The notes under the pieces: model-generated
The model's database searches: none
The model's input: the letters and a program-made list of their open reading frames with translations, nothing else
What the model was told of the DNA's origin: nothing
Shown: piece by piece, positions 48,101 through 58,540 of the stretch
Position numbering within the stretch: position 1 is the stretch's first letter
Layout: the number at the start of each line of letters is the position of its first letter
Made by a program: the position numbers and the translations under genes
From: Mytilus californianus
Taxonomy: Eukaryota; Mollusca; Bivalvia; Mytilida; Mytilidae
NCBI RefSeq assembly: GCF_021869535.1
Contig: NW_026262690.1
Span: 63,000,995-63,064,994, forward strand
Length of the DNA: 64,000 nt
Reading direction: 5' to 3'

Positions 48101-51100
48101 CACAATCCAAATTCAGAGCTGTATCAAGCTTGAATGTTGTGTCCATATTTGCCCCAACTGTTCAGGGTTCGACCTCTGCGGTCGTATCAAGCTGCGCCCT
48201 GCGGAGCATTTTATTACCCTTCATTTCTAAAAATATTTTAAAGTCTTCTTTGAAAATTGGAGATATCTTTCTTTGTGCATAATGGTAGTTGAATCAACTA
48301 CAACCAATGCTTTATACAATGCAATATTCAATTTTACTTTCTACTGATAAATTAAAGCAATCTTTACCATTCAGTGCTTACAAGCACTTTGATTACCGTT
48401 CTAGGGTTATGCCCCTTTACAAATGAAAAAAATGCTGAATTTTTCGTTTCCGTTCTCTAACTTGAGTTTGTCTTAACTAAATGTAATTTCTAAAAATATC
48501 AATGTCATTATTCAAGTAATTTTTAAAATTGGAGTTATCTTCCTTTGTCCATGATTATAGTTGAACCAACTACAGTCAATGCTTTATACAATGCAATGTT
48601 TAATTTTGCCTTCCACTGATAAAACACAGATCAAGATGAATTTGGGTAGTGTCACTTTAACCATTGTTGAGTTATGTCCCTTTATAAATCGAAAGATTGC
48701 AAAATTTTTAGTTTCCATTCTGTAACTTAAGTTTGCCCCAACCAAACATTATGAAACCTATACACAATATTCATTACCTCAAAACTAAGATAATGTACAA
48801 TTTTTTGGTTTCCGTTCTCTAACTTTAGTTTGCCTCAACCAAATGTTATGAAAATTATACACAATGCTTATTACTACATAATACAGATTAAGTACGAAAT
48901 GTGGTGGAGTCACTTTTACCATTCTTGAGTTATGTCCCTTTATAACTATATGATATGCAAGCGGGGGCATCATCTGTGTCCACATGTGGACACTATCCAC
49001 ATTTATATTTTTTTTTCATGGGTCAGATATACAAGCTCATCATTTTTCCTCCATTATTTTTATTTATCTTTATTCAGACAATATATGAGAGGAGCTCGTT
49101 GTATGACAGATTTAAAACTGACAGGGAAAGTAGCAATTATAACTGGTGGCACAAAAGGTATTGGAAAATGGACAGCACTGGATATGGCCAAAAGAGGTAT
49201 GATCCTTCAATTCAAAATGTATTAGCTTTTACTGAGGTCAAGTATTTTCTTGATGGTATTTCAAATTTTGCTATGATTCTTTGGTAGATAAAACTATGAC
49301 ACAAGTACATCCTCTTTGTTACTGGTTATGTTCAGAAGCAAGAATCACTTTTCCTAGGTCTTTTTGTGCCTTTTGAATAAGATGGTTCATATGTTTAAGC
49401 TGTTCATATGTTTAAGTTTTTGTGATTTTTAAGTGTTTGTGATTTAGGCTCTAGACGAAAAATTCCAAACCTGGTTGTAAAATAAGATATTGAGTACTGT
49501 AGAGAGGAATGTGAAAAACTAAATTGGGAAAATAAAAATTGAAAAGACGAATAGATTATTTTGTTCTTGGCAGAAAAGAAATCTTATTATTTTTTGGAAA
49601 AATTTTGATAATTAAAACATTAATTGTGTCCATTTTCACTTTTATAGGAACTGCATGTATAGTTCCTGAGAAATATTTGAAAGAAATAGAAAAGTTGTTT
49701 TAAATTCGTTTGGGATAATAAACCAGATAGAGTTAAAAGAAATTCGATCATAAGTCCATTTGAAAAAGGGGGATTAGATATGATACATGTAGATATAAGA
49801 AGTTATTTCTTTGCTTTAAAAGCTATGTGGGTTAAAAGACTAGTAAGTGATTGTGAAGGAGATTGGAAAATTATACCTCAGTACTATTTCTATAATTTTG
49901 GGTCAAATTGGCTAGTGTTTCAAACAAATAGTGGGGATAATCCAGAAGAAAGCCTTGAAAGAATCCAAGATTTTTATAAAACTATCCTTAAATGTTGGAA
50001 ATTAACTGGTGGGGGTCTAACGAAAAAGCCTGAAACATTTACAGATATAAGAAAACAAATATTATGGAACAATAAATTTATTAAATTTGAAAATAAAGCA
50101 ATAGTTTTATACGACCGCAAACAAATTTTTGGGATTGTATAATGGTATGATGTCGTCGTCGTCCAAAGACACATTTGGTTTCCGGACAATAACTTAAGTT
50201 TAAGTGAATGGATCTCTATGAAATTTTTTAAGAAGGTTCAATACCCCAAAAGGAAGGTTGGGATTGATTTTGGGGATGATGGTCCCAACCGTTTAGGAAT
50301 TAGGGGCCCAAAAGGGGCCCAAAACAAGCATTTTACTAGTTTCAGGATAATAACTTGTGTATAAGTATTTTGATTGCTCTGAAATTGTACCACAATGTTT
50401 AATATCACAAGTAGATGGTTGGAATTTATTTTGGGGGTTATGGTGCTTACAGTTTAGGAATTAAGGGCCAAAAAGGGGCCAAAAACAAGCATTTTTGTAG
50501 TTTCCGGACAATAACTTGTGTGTGAGTGTATGGATCTCTCTGACATTGTACCACAAGGTTCGATATTACAAAGGGAAGTCTGGGATTGAGTTTGGGGGTA
50601 ATTGCCCCAAAGATGGAGGAATAAGGGGCCAAAAACAAGCATTTTTCTAGTTTCCAGACAACAACTTGTGTTTAAGTGAATGGATCTCTCTGAAATTGTA
50701 CTACAAGGTTCCATACTACAAAGGAATTGCTGGGATTGAGTTTGTGTGTAATTGCTCTAAGGAGGGATTCAAAAATCTTGTCGAGGCGGGGGGGGTTCCA
50801 ATTTTTATAAGGGGTTCATATTTTTTTTTAAATTTTTCAAATTTCAAATTTTTGAAAAGTTTCAAGAAGAAAGAAGAAACCTTCAAATGCACAGTATTGT
50901 GCAATAGATTTGTAAGATCTTTGACCACATTTATTTTGTGTCAGAAACCTATATTATGTCAAAAATGTGATCACAATCCAAATTCAGACAGTATCAAACT
51001 TGAATATTGTGTCGATATTTGCCCCAACTGTTCAGGGCTTGACCTTGAGGTCGTATCAGGCTGCGCTCAGCGAAGCATTTTATTAAAAATTGGATTAAAA

Positions 51101-54100
51101 GCGATCTTATTTATGTAAATGATATCACAGATGAAAAAGGCTGCGTTTCATAAGATGTCATTTTGAATAAACTAAAAAATAAATCAAACTGGATAGCTGA
51201 AATCGATTTGGTAAAGAAATCAATACCAAAAGACTTGGCAGCCATCTTAAAGTTGGAAAATTCTATAAAAAGCACTGTTAATATAAAAAGAAACCAATTT
51301 ATATGGAAAGGTTTACCTATAAAATTAGAATCACTATCAAACAAACTTTTTATATAAGTCTCTCATAAATAAAAAATTTGAACCAGCTATTGGACCTAGT
51401 AGTTACCTATTCCATAAGATTGGCATAGATGTGAACACTGTTGTAACATAATTTGCTTAAAATATGCACTTTTAAAATTCTATAATTTAATTATCATTGC
51501 TATGTTATTGTTTTATAGATACCTACCACTTAAGATTTTTTCTTATCTTTATTGACAAGGATTTCCAGTTTTCCTGGAGAAAGTCGTCGGTTCACTCCTG
51601 GTACTCCAATTTGCTTCACCAATAAAAACTTGTCATGATAAAGCTAAAGGTGCTGAAAGTGGAATTAAACACCAGCAAACAAACAAACAAGCTTGATTTA
51701 TACAGTTAAATATACATTAAAGATGACAGAATATATCATACTATTCCTAATATTTCAGGTGCCAGAATTTATATTTGTGGTAAAAACAAAGAAGAAGGAG
51801 AGAAATGTGTTGAAGAAATGAGAACAACTGCAAAAAATGAAACCATCTTTTTTATCCCATGTGATTTAAGATCATTTAAAGCTGTCAGGGATTTTGTGGA
51901 AGCCTTTAAAAAAAGTGAGTTTAGTAAACAATGTATAAATAACATGGCTGCATATATATACCATCTGACGTCACATATATTATATACTTCACAAGTGGCC
52001 CCTGTAATGTTGCTTAGACATGTAGATGAATATTGATGTCATATTTGGTGATAATAAGTATGACAAATGTAACACATCTATGGTTATCTGTAATAGCAAT
52101 ATTCTATAACGTTCATCATGACAGTGACCATAAAAATTGAAGTTTGTATTAGATGTTTTTAAAATACATGTATTAACAATTAACCAGTATTTGTTTTCTG
52201 CAAATTTTGTCCTGGACAATTGGTTCTTTGATTGAGAAACAACGAAGTGTGAGTAAGTAATTAGTAAGTAAAAGTATAAAGTTAAGTTGTTTCTCATATG
52301 CAATTTTAGGACTTGAAATTGGAATAAAAATTTACCAAACATATAAAAAAAAATTAATCCTTAATAGGAAACATTTTATGATGCTTTATTTTTTTCATTG
52401 TAATTTCAGAAATTTGAATATTTCTTGTTATTTTCCAAGAATTATTTTTTTCTATAATTTTATGAGAAAAGTTGTCACCTGTTTCATAATAGATTTGAAA
52501 TTTTAACATATTTAGAGATTATTATGATCCTTAATGCCCCCCTATCTTGAAAAGACATAGAAAATTTAGGGTAGAACTTGCATGAGTGATGAACATTATA
52601 ATCAAAAAGATTTCTGTTATCATTGACCTAAGGAATAACAGTTTTCTTTTAAGTGAGATGCCAATAAAGTTTTTCTAAACTGAGCATAAAAGTTGTCATA
52701 TTGCTGTATTGCAGAACTTACAGTGATGGGCTTTCTTGTTTTTAAAATTTACCAGTGGGTGGATTTTTGTGGAATGTACTGCTTCTCTGCTGAGCATGCA
52801 GCTTTAAAAAGTAAAAACAAAGATTGGTTTTCTCAGGGTCAGGATACCATGTCCAGCTAATGTTTCATGTCTCCCTGCTGTCTTTTCTCTTTTGAGCATG
52901 CACACTAAATTCTGCCTGTCTGTCTAGTTCAAAGCAGGATATGACACTAACATGTTATTATCCTGAATATACATGCAATAATTGTCCCTGGACACTAGGC
53001 CTCATGGTCATAAGTATTTTGAGTACAATTATCGTACTCAGACTCAGAATTCAACCAATCAAAATACTGAATTTGGTGTTTTGGGCACAAATTTTATACT
53101 CTGAGCACTGAGCAAAGTTTTATGACCGTAGACCAAGGAATCAATTAATCAATAATCTTTTCAGTGATAAATCATATAAACATTTAGAAAGCTGTTTCAT
53201 TTTGCATTAGAATTATTTCGTTTCATTAAGATAATTGAAATTATGTCAAGTATATATGAATTAAAATTTTTTGAATTGTTTATTTCAGAGGAGACCACTC
53301 TTCACTACCTGATACACAATGCTGCTGTAATGATGTGTCCAAGGGAAGTTACTGAGGATAATTTTGAATCTCAATTCCAAGTAAATTTTCTAAGTAAGTA
53401 ATGGTTTTCTAAAATGTAACTCAGATGAATTTCAAATTGGATTAGATTGATTGATTGGTGTTTAACACCACTTTCAGCACTATTATGCTATTTCGTTGAT
53501 GGGGCCCGGAGAGAACCACAGACCTTCGGTAGGAAAACTTACAATCCTAGTCAATTAAGATTGGAGTTGAGCACACCTGCCACATGCAGAATTCGAACTA
53601 ACAACCTCAGTGTTGACAGGCTAGTGATACAGTTGTTCAATTTCTTAGAAATCTAGGCCATCAATGCCCTTAAATTGGATTAGAGCGTTCAAATATGTTT
53701 TTCTTAACAATAATAAAAATAACACAAATAAGAACATCATTTGAGTAAAGGAAAACACATTATATTGTTATTTGTTAAGTGCAAGTTCTATGGGTAAGCA
53801 TATGCCATTCAACAATGTACAAAACTAATACCGTATAGGAAGTTATAAAAGGCCCCAACATGACAAAAAGTGAAACAATTCAAACGAGAAAATCAACAAC
53901 CTGAACAATGACAATACAATAAACAAGGAAAAAAAATGACAGACAGCAACCTTTTATTCAGTAAAAACTAAAATTCAGGAATAAGTATTGATATATTAAA
54001 TATTAAATTTAATGTGTTGTCGATTCTTGTTAAAATACTGCATATCATATCCTATTCAAGTTAACTGCTTTTTGCAGTTCTTAATGCTTTGATTATATTC

Positions 54101-56758
54101 TCATCTTTTCATTCATCAGTTGACTTGTTTTGAATAATGGTGAATATTTTTACATTGTAGGTCCATTTCTATTGACACATTTGTTGTTAGACATGTTAAA
54201 ATCATCAAAACCATCTAGGATAATTAATTTAGTGGCACCTGCTTATTCACTAGGAGAATTAAAATGGGATGACATTAATTTAGAAAAAGATTACACAACA
54301 TCAGCAGGGTTTGGACAGAGTAAACTAGCATTAGTCCTTTTTGGAATAGATCTTGCTCAGCGTTTGGACAGTAAGTTGTTCTGAATCAGGCTACTGCAGT
54401 ATATATATTTTTATTCCCCCGCCATAGCGGAGGGGGCATTAAGTTTTACCCTTGTCCGTCTGTATGTACAAACATACGTCCCAAAGTTGGTTTCCGTTCT
54501 CTAACTTTAGTTTGTCTCAACCAAATGTTATGAAATTTATACACAATGCTTATTATCACTAAATACAGATCAAGTTTGAATTTTGGTGGCGTCACTTTTA
54601 CCGTTCTAGAGTTATGCCCTTTACAAATGGAAAAATTGCTAAATTTTTTGTTTCCGTTCTCTAACTTAAAAGGGGCACTAGCTACGAGATATATAAAAAA
54701 TCTAAAGTATGATTGTTTTTGTTCAATCATTAATGAAAGTGAAATAGTGAAATAATAATTTGCTTTTAGCAGCCAGTATGGTTCAATTTTGTCAAAATAA
54801 GCTAAGAAACATTGATGATGAATTATTCACTTGCAAGTGAATAATTCGACCTCATTGAATCCATATTCATGTGAACTTCAATTTAACCCCTAAGCTAGAG
54901 ATGGATAACGCATGCATTGTGCATGTTAAGTTATTTAAAGGAAAAGAATGTCAACATTGAAAGTGAAACAAAGGTAAATCATTTGATTTACTGATTTGAT
55001 CCACAAAAAAATCATTCTTATACAGGTAAAAACGATGATTAATATATATCTTTAATCTATAATATGAAATTGAACAGACCTAGAAAAATCAAATTAAACT
55101 GGACAACTTTATTTTTAGTTGGTTTGGCGCAACAATTTTTTTTCTTTGTTGATATTTAACTGATTCTTTGCTTGTTCAGAGTGATTCAAATTGTATAGAA
55201 TATGGACGGTAGATGAATTTGCATTTTGTAGCTCTGGAATGCCATTTGAGTTATTGTGTAATTTTTTCCCAAATCTAATTTATAATCTTCTTTTGATATA
55301 CCGGGTACATATTTTTCATAACTTATTTCAGGAGAAGGAGTCTCTGTACATCAAGTTCTGCCTGGTATTGCCAAAACCAAAATTTATAGACACATGCCAT
55401 TCCAACAGAGTGGATTTATTGCAATGTCATTTGCTCCTATTACATGGTTTTTGATGAAAACAGCAGATGATGGTGCTCAGACAGTCTTATACGCTGCTTT
55501 ATCAGAACTAGCTGGAAAAACTAGTGGACTTTTATATAAGTAAGTAATGCCAGAGAGTTTGTGCCACTAAGCATCCATTTATTGCTCACATTTTGTTTCA
55601 GATGTAAGTAAAATTGTAGAGAATGAGACAGGTACCACTTTTTATTATAACACTACTTGCAAACAAAGTGTTGGGGAAATTTAAGACTGATTGTATTCTA
55701 CTGACATTTTGTGAAATGCAGGCTGATTTTATGTTAATAATTGTCATACATGGCAAAAATACTCCCTATGGATTTAGATTGGATTGTTATGTTGATCCAA
55801 AGGCATGTCTTGTAGGTTGAGGTCACATATGATAAATGTCTTGAAACCTTTTCTGGGAAATTTTTGCCAACACTCCAAAGGTGAAAGACCCTTGGCATAA
55901 TATTATACATTATAAATTGTAATAACATATAATATGTATATATATTCGAGTAGTGTCTGGGACATTTCATAGCACTGCATGCTTAGATCCAAGTGATACA
56001 AATAAGTTTTAAAAAATTGCTTTCTTTGACTTAAAGATGCCATAACCTTGACCCAGGCCTTATTTTGAAGGCCAAGATGCCTTAAAATGAATAAAAATGG
56101 TGTCAGGAACAGCTGGCTTTGACCTCATAAACACATTATACAATTATTAACCATGACTGAAGCATATGTCATTACTTTCTTCCAATATCAATGTTTGTAT
56201 AATTACAATGTACATAACCATAAAAGCTGAGCATAGATTTCCATTTTAAATTTAATTCCTGCAAGTGTAATCATACATCCTTAATAAATTACTTAAGTTA
56301 GGATAAAATTTAGTTAAAGTTTTGACCAATTATGATATATGATTCATTGCTGTGTAAGTTTTTTAGTAATGAAAATGTTACGGTCAATAAATTCTGAGAT
56401 TTCACTGCAAACATGCATATCAAACAAACTTAGAAAATGTACAGTCTACCGTATTTATAGGAGCTAACACAGCGTCACCATTGAGGAAAGGAAAATTAAC
56501 AATAGGAAAGTACAATAAATTTGGGGTGAAGATAACTGTAAAAATACTTTTATCAGTGTATATGAAGGACAAAAATCATTTGTAATGGTAGTTGTAATAT
56601 GATGTAGACTGAAAAATTTCTAATGCATTGATTTCTATTGTAGGGAGTGTGCAATTACAGAATATGATGACAAAGTTAAGAATGACGATTTACAGAAAAA
56701 GTTATGGTCAGAAGCCATGAAGATGACAAATATAAAAGAATTTGGAGTTATAGAATGA
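43494..56758 (+). CDS. RDH13-like short-chain dehydrogenase lacking catalytic Tyr, probable pseudoenzyme (7 exons)
   Basis: Exons: 43494-43600, 49078-49196, 51759-51914, 53289-53393, 54161-54370, 55332-55539, 56644-56758; 1020 nt, 339 aa, all GT-AG with matching phases. A Trp-containing hydrophobic segment (about residues 20-35) leads to QYMRGARC, like the region before the fold in RDH13. TGGTKGIG is at 58-65, Asn160 is kept, and PG is at 243-244. The active site is changed more than in the neighbour: NNAG reads HNAA (137-140), the NLSS serines read V187-A188, and Tyr of YxxxK is Phe213 (TTT) with Lys217 kept. Without Tyr no proton donor is expected. The frame is intact to a normal C-terminus (KKLWSEAMKMT). 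It could be a regulatory or lipid-binding homologue. The introns carry LINE, SINE and satellite-bearing elements. Confidence 0.85.
44372..45183. repeat. Block of repeats bounded by (TA)n microsatellites
   Basis: (TA)n runs lie at 44372-44402, 44551-44582, 44993-45006 and 45147-45182. Between the first two is a short repeat with GAGTTCGAATCCCGGC, a good RNA polymerase III B box, so a tRNA-derived SINE fragment is likely. The 44.6-45.0 kb part carries ATTTCGACAACTAATGTCTC, which I associate, weakly, with Penelope-like element ends. Confidence 0.5.
45712..46263 (+). mobile_element. GCCATAGCGGAGGGGGC-family element, forward copy, 5' part
   Basis: Begins CCATAGCGGAGGGAGCATTA and a CCGTCTGTGCGTCTGTCGG/TCCGTCCGTCCGTCCC tract. 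Two internal units of about 160 bp carry TCTCTAACTTTAGTTTGCC. TACGACC-family copy D interrupts it at 46264; homologous text continues at 48216-48950. Confidence 0.7.
46264..48215 (+). mobile_element. TACGACC-family element, copy D
   Basis: Starts TACAACCGCAAAAATT...GGTCGTA and ends GAGCATTTTATT. Order: hairpin end, GTCGTCGTCGTC tract (46316-46333), four 161-bp units (46380-46930), T-rich tract, 36-bp array (47141-47358), about five 126/136-bp units (47400-48010), AAT end. Orientation is opposite to copy C. Confidence 0.85.
48216..48950 (+). repeat. GCCATAGCGGAGGGGGC-family element, continued
   Basis: Tandem units share TTGAATCAACTACAACCAAT/GCTTTATACAATGCAA and TTATGAAA.CTTATACACAAT with the part before copy D. 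Degenerate and without frames. Confidence 0.6.
49078..49196 (+). CDS. Plus-strand dehydrogenase exon 2 (NADP-binding motif)
   Basis: 119 nt behind acceptor TTATTCAG, encoding LTGKVAIITGGTKGIGKWTA. The glycine motif is intact. The donor is GTATGA at 49197. Confidence 0.9.
49537..51360 (+). mobile_element. L1/Tx1-type LINE fragment interrupted by a TACGACC element
   Basis: Upstream frames read KILIIKTLIVSIFTF, an open stretch at 49780-50109 reads GGLDMIHVDIRS, KAMWVKRLVSD and GDWKIIPQYYFYNFGSNWLV, and after 51085 the text resumes as KNWIKSDLIYVNDITDEKG and SNWIAEIDLVKKSIP. These are the regions C-terminal to the RT domain in L1/Tx1 ORF2. Stops and frameshifts mark it as dead. It sits in intron 2 of the plus-strand dehydrogenase. 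Confidence 0.75.
50110..51084 (+). mobile_element. TACGACC-family element, copy E, minimal 975-bp form
   Basis: Starts TACGACCGCAAACAAATTTT and ends TCAGCGAAGCATTTTATT. It has the GTCGTCGTCGTCC tract and about four 161-bp units but no 126/136-bp array and only one remnant 36-bp unit. It splits a LINE reading frame, which fixes both ends. Confidence 0.85.
51545..51690 (-). repeat. tRNA-derived SINE, partial copy
   Basis: GGTGCTGAAAGTGGAATTAA and ACACCAGC are followed by (AAAC)n. The text is the reverse complement of the segment starting at 53447, so both belong to one family. Confidence 0.65.
51759..51914 (+). CDS. Plus-strand dehydrogenase exon 3
   Basis: 156 nt encoding ARIYICGKNKEEGEKCVEEM through RDFVEAFKK. 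The equivalent of ACRD reads ICGK, which lacks the NADP-selecting Arg. CDLRS replaces LDLAS. Confidence 0.88.
53289..53393 (+). CDS. Plus-strand dehydrogenase exon 4 (NNAG altered)
   Basis: 105 nt encoding TTLHYLIHNAAVMMCP and NFESQFQVNFL. HNAA replaces NNAG; the tetrad Asn160 remains. VMMCP is as in RDH11-type proteins. Confidence 0.9.
53440..53660 (+). repeat. SINE with tRNA-like B box on the minus strand
   Basis: Starts GATTGATTGGTGTTTAACAC, CACTTTCAGCACTATTATG, then GAGAACCACAGACCTTCGGT and GAATTCGAACTAACAACCTC. On the minus strand GGTTGTTAGTTCGAATTC is a B box and GGCCTAGATTTC a decayed A box, the layout of a tRNA(Leu/Ser)-derived SINE. From memory this family is widespread in bivalves. 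Confidence 0.75.
53795..53960 (+). repeat. Interspersed repeat, GCCAATGAGACAACTCTCC family, internal fragment
   Basis: AAGTTATAAAAGGCCCCAAC, GTGAAACAATTCAAACGAGA and AATCAACAACCTG match the centre of the family; both ends are missing. Confidence 0.65.
54161..54370 (+). CDS. Plus-strand dehydrogenase exon 5 (catalytic Tyr lost)
   Basis: 210 nt encoding SRIINLVAPAYSLGELKWDD and SAGFGQSKLALVLF. Phe213 stands at the catalytic Tyr, Lys217 is kept, and both serines of the NxSS motif are gone. Confidence 0.92.
54412..54685 (+). mobile_element. GCCATAGCGGAGGGGGC-family element, short forward copy
   Basis: CCCCCGCCATAGCGGAGGGG forms the hairpin start, followed by CATTAAGTTTTACCCTTGTC and one and a half TTCTCTAACTTTAGTTTG units. 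It begins about 40 bases after exon 5 of the plus-strand dehydrogenase. Confidence 0.8.
54820..54847. repeat. 28-bp perfect palindrome
   Basis: GAATTATTCACTTG followed directly by its exact complement, with no spacer, in an intron of the plus-strand dehydrogenase. Confidence 0.9.
55332..55539 (+). CDS. Plus-strand dehydrogenase exon 6
   Basis: 208 nt encoding VSVHQVLPGIAKTKIYRH through LSELAGKTSGLLY. The PG motif and the xSGxxY end of the core are conserved. Acceptor ATTTCAG, donor GTAAGTAA. Confidence 0.9.
56644..56758 (+). CDS. Plus-strand dehydrogenase exon 7 (C-terminus)
   Basis: 115 nt encoding ECAITEYDDKVKNDDLQKKL then WSEAMKMTNIKEFGVIE and stop. The KKLWSEAMKMT helix matches the family end. 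Confidence 0.88.
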
Positions 56759-57442
56759 TGACACTGTATTCCTGTTGTAAAAAGAGATCTGAAATATCAA
56801 TCACTTATTTCAAATTTAGTAAGGGTTGCTTCAGGGAAAGATCAAGTACATGATATTAAGATTTACAGCTGTTTTTAGTTGTCAAATATTTTGCAATAAG
56901 AAACCCTGTACTTTTCTTTTTCTTTTTTTATTTATATGCATTGGTTGTGAATGATCACTTGAATATACATTTACAGTAAAGAATTATTATTCATGAAGAA
57001 ACCATTTTTGAGCATTTTTTTCATTAATAGAATAAGAAAGGAGAAGGAATAATAAGGCCACCTTTTTTGCCCCTGAATTTGAAAATTAAGTTTTATTAAA
57101 AATCTGCCAAATAGCATACTTCAGAAGTTTTTATGACATTAGACTATCAATCATGAGTATTGATGTTTTTAAATTTTGTCTTTCTTTTTTGCCTTAGAGT
57201 TTTAAACATCTTACATTTTGTGCTTAACTGTAATTTAGCCTCATTGAGAGATATGAGCCAATGCTTTATCCAAAAATATATATTGCTACAAGACATATTA
57301 TATATATTTGGAACAAAAACCAGTTGGAAATTGGCCATTTTTGGAGAAATGTCAATTTTGACATATTTATGATGTCATGATGACATCACAACTGACCTTT
57401 CTTCACGTATGTGTCAAGATAATATCAGCTTGTTCATTTATC

Positions 57443-57844
57443 AATAAAATTAACATAATTTTAAAAGTATAATTTAACCTTTATAATAATTGAAATTTCA
57501 GTGGCCAAATAATGATCATACCTCTCCCTTTAAATCTAATGGAAGGGATTTATAATGTGCAAAGCATGAAACCATAGTAGAAAATCCATCAAAGATCACT
57601 TATCCCACAAGATCATTGAATGCAAGTACTTTTGCTGAAGTATTTTGAAAAGCCATATACAGCAAATAGTTTAGATATTTTACAGTATAAGATTGAGGGT
57701 ATTTTGTTGATAGAGGGTAGATATATGTATAGTAGACTAGAAAATGAATAATTTTCAGCAATTTTCTTTTTTCCATTTAAATACACAGTGCATAATACAT
57801 TTATATGATCATACATTTATAAAAGTATATATATTTACAATAAA
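57443..57844 (+). terminator. Candidate polyadenylation signals of the plus-strand dehydrogenase
   Basis: AATAAA occurs at 57443-57448 and 57839-57844, about 0.7 and 1.1 kb after the stop codon, in DNA free of recognised mobile elements. Which one is used cannot be told. Confidence 0.35.
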
Positions 57845-57884
57845 CTGAAAGAAACATGTGTAGAGGTTTTTCTCAAGTGTTTTT

Positions 57885-58480
57885 ATTATTACCTCCCTTA
57901 CTTCAATCACCTTGTCTGTCCATCCATCTGTAACTTTTGTTATAGATTAGCTTCTGTTAAGCCATCTTCGGATCTGCCAAGCAGTTTCTTGTTTGACAAT
58001 ACTTCTATTTTTGCCTGCGTCGAAAGTCTAGTAACCACTCCACTCTTGTCTGTACAAAAGACATTGGGAAGAAACCTTTCGCCAAGCTTAACTTGGCTTC
58101 TATTGAAGGGAATGATTTTATATTTGGTCTTGAGCTTGATAATGTTGAGTGGTAGGGTTTAAGGAATTTGACATCTGCTGTCGAACTACTTAATGTTTGC
58201 CAATAGTTTGAAATTTTATATCACTCATTGTACAATGACAATTTTTTTTGTCAAACTCTTGTCTACTATGGAAGGGAATAATTTTATATTTAGTCTGGAG
58301 TTTGAACATTTAAGCAATTTTTCCATCAGCAGTGCAACCACTTAATGTTTGCCAATAGTTTGAAATTTTACAACACTCACTGTACAAGGAAAATTTTCAT
58401 CAAATTTTTCATGGCTTCTATGGAAGGGAATGATCAGTTATGCTTCAGTATACATGTTGCCTTAATCAATTACATGCAGC
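57885..58480 (+). repeat. Diverged tandem repeats beginning ATTACCTCCCTTAC
   Basis: TTAATGTTTGCCAATAGTTT and GAAATTTTATATCACTCA recur at about 58190 and 58343, with TGGCTTCTATGGAAGGGAAT-like text between. No coding frame. Confidence 0.6.
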
Positions 58481-58540
58481 GACTCAGGTCTTTATCCATT
58501 GGTCTTGTTTGTTATATAACCCCTGAACATGGAATGTTTA

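Noticed and set aside
52998..53108. Possible small inverted element (GGTCATAA and its complement)
   Set aside because: Only short, imperfect matches; no target duplication and no second copy in the window.
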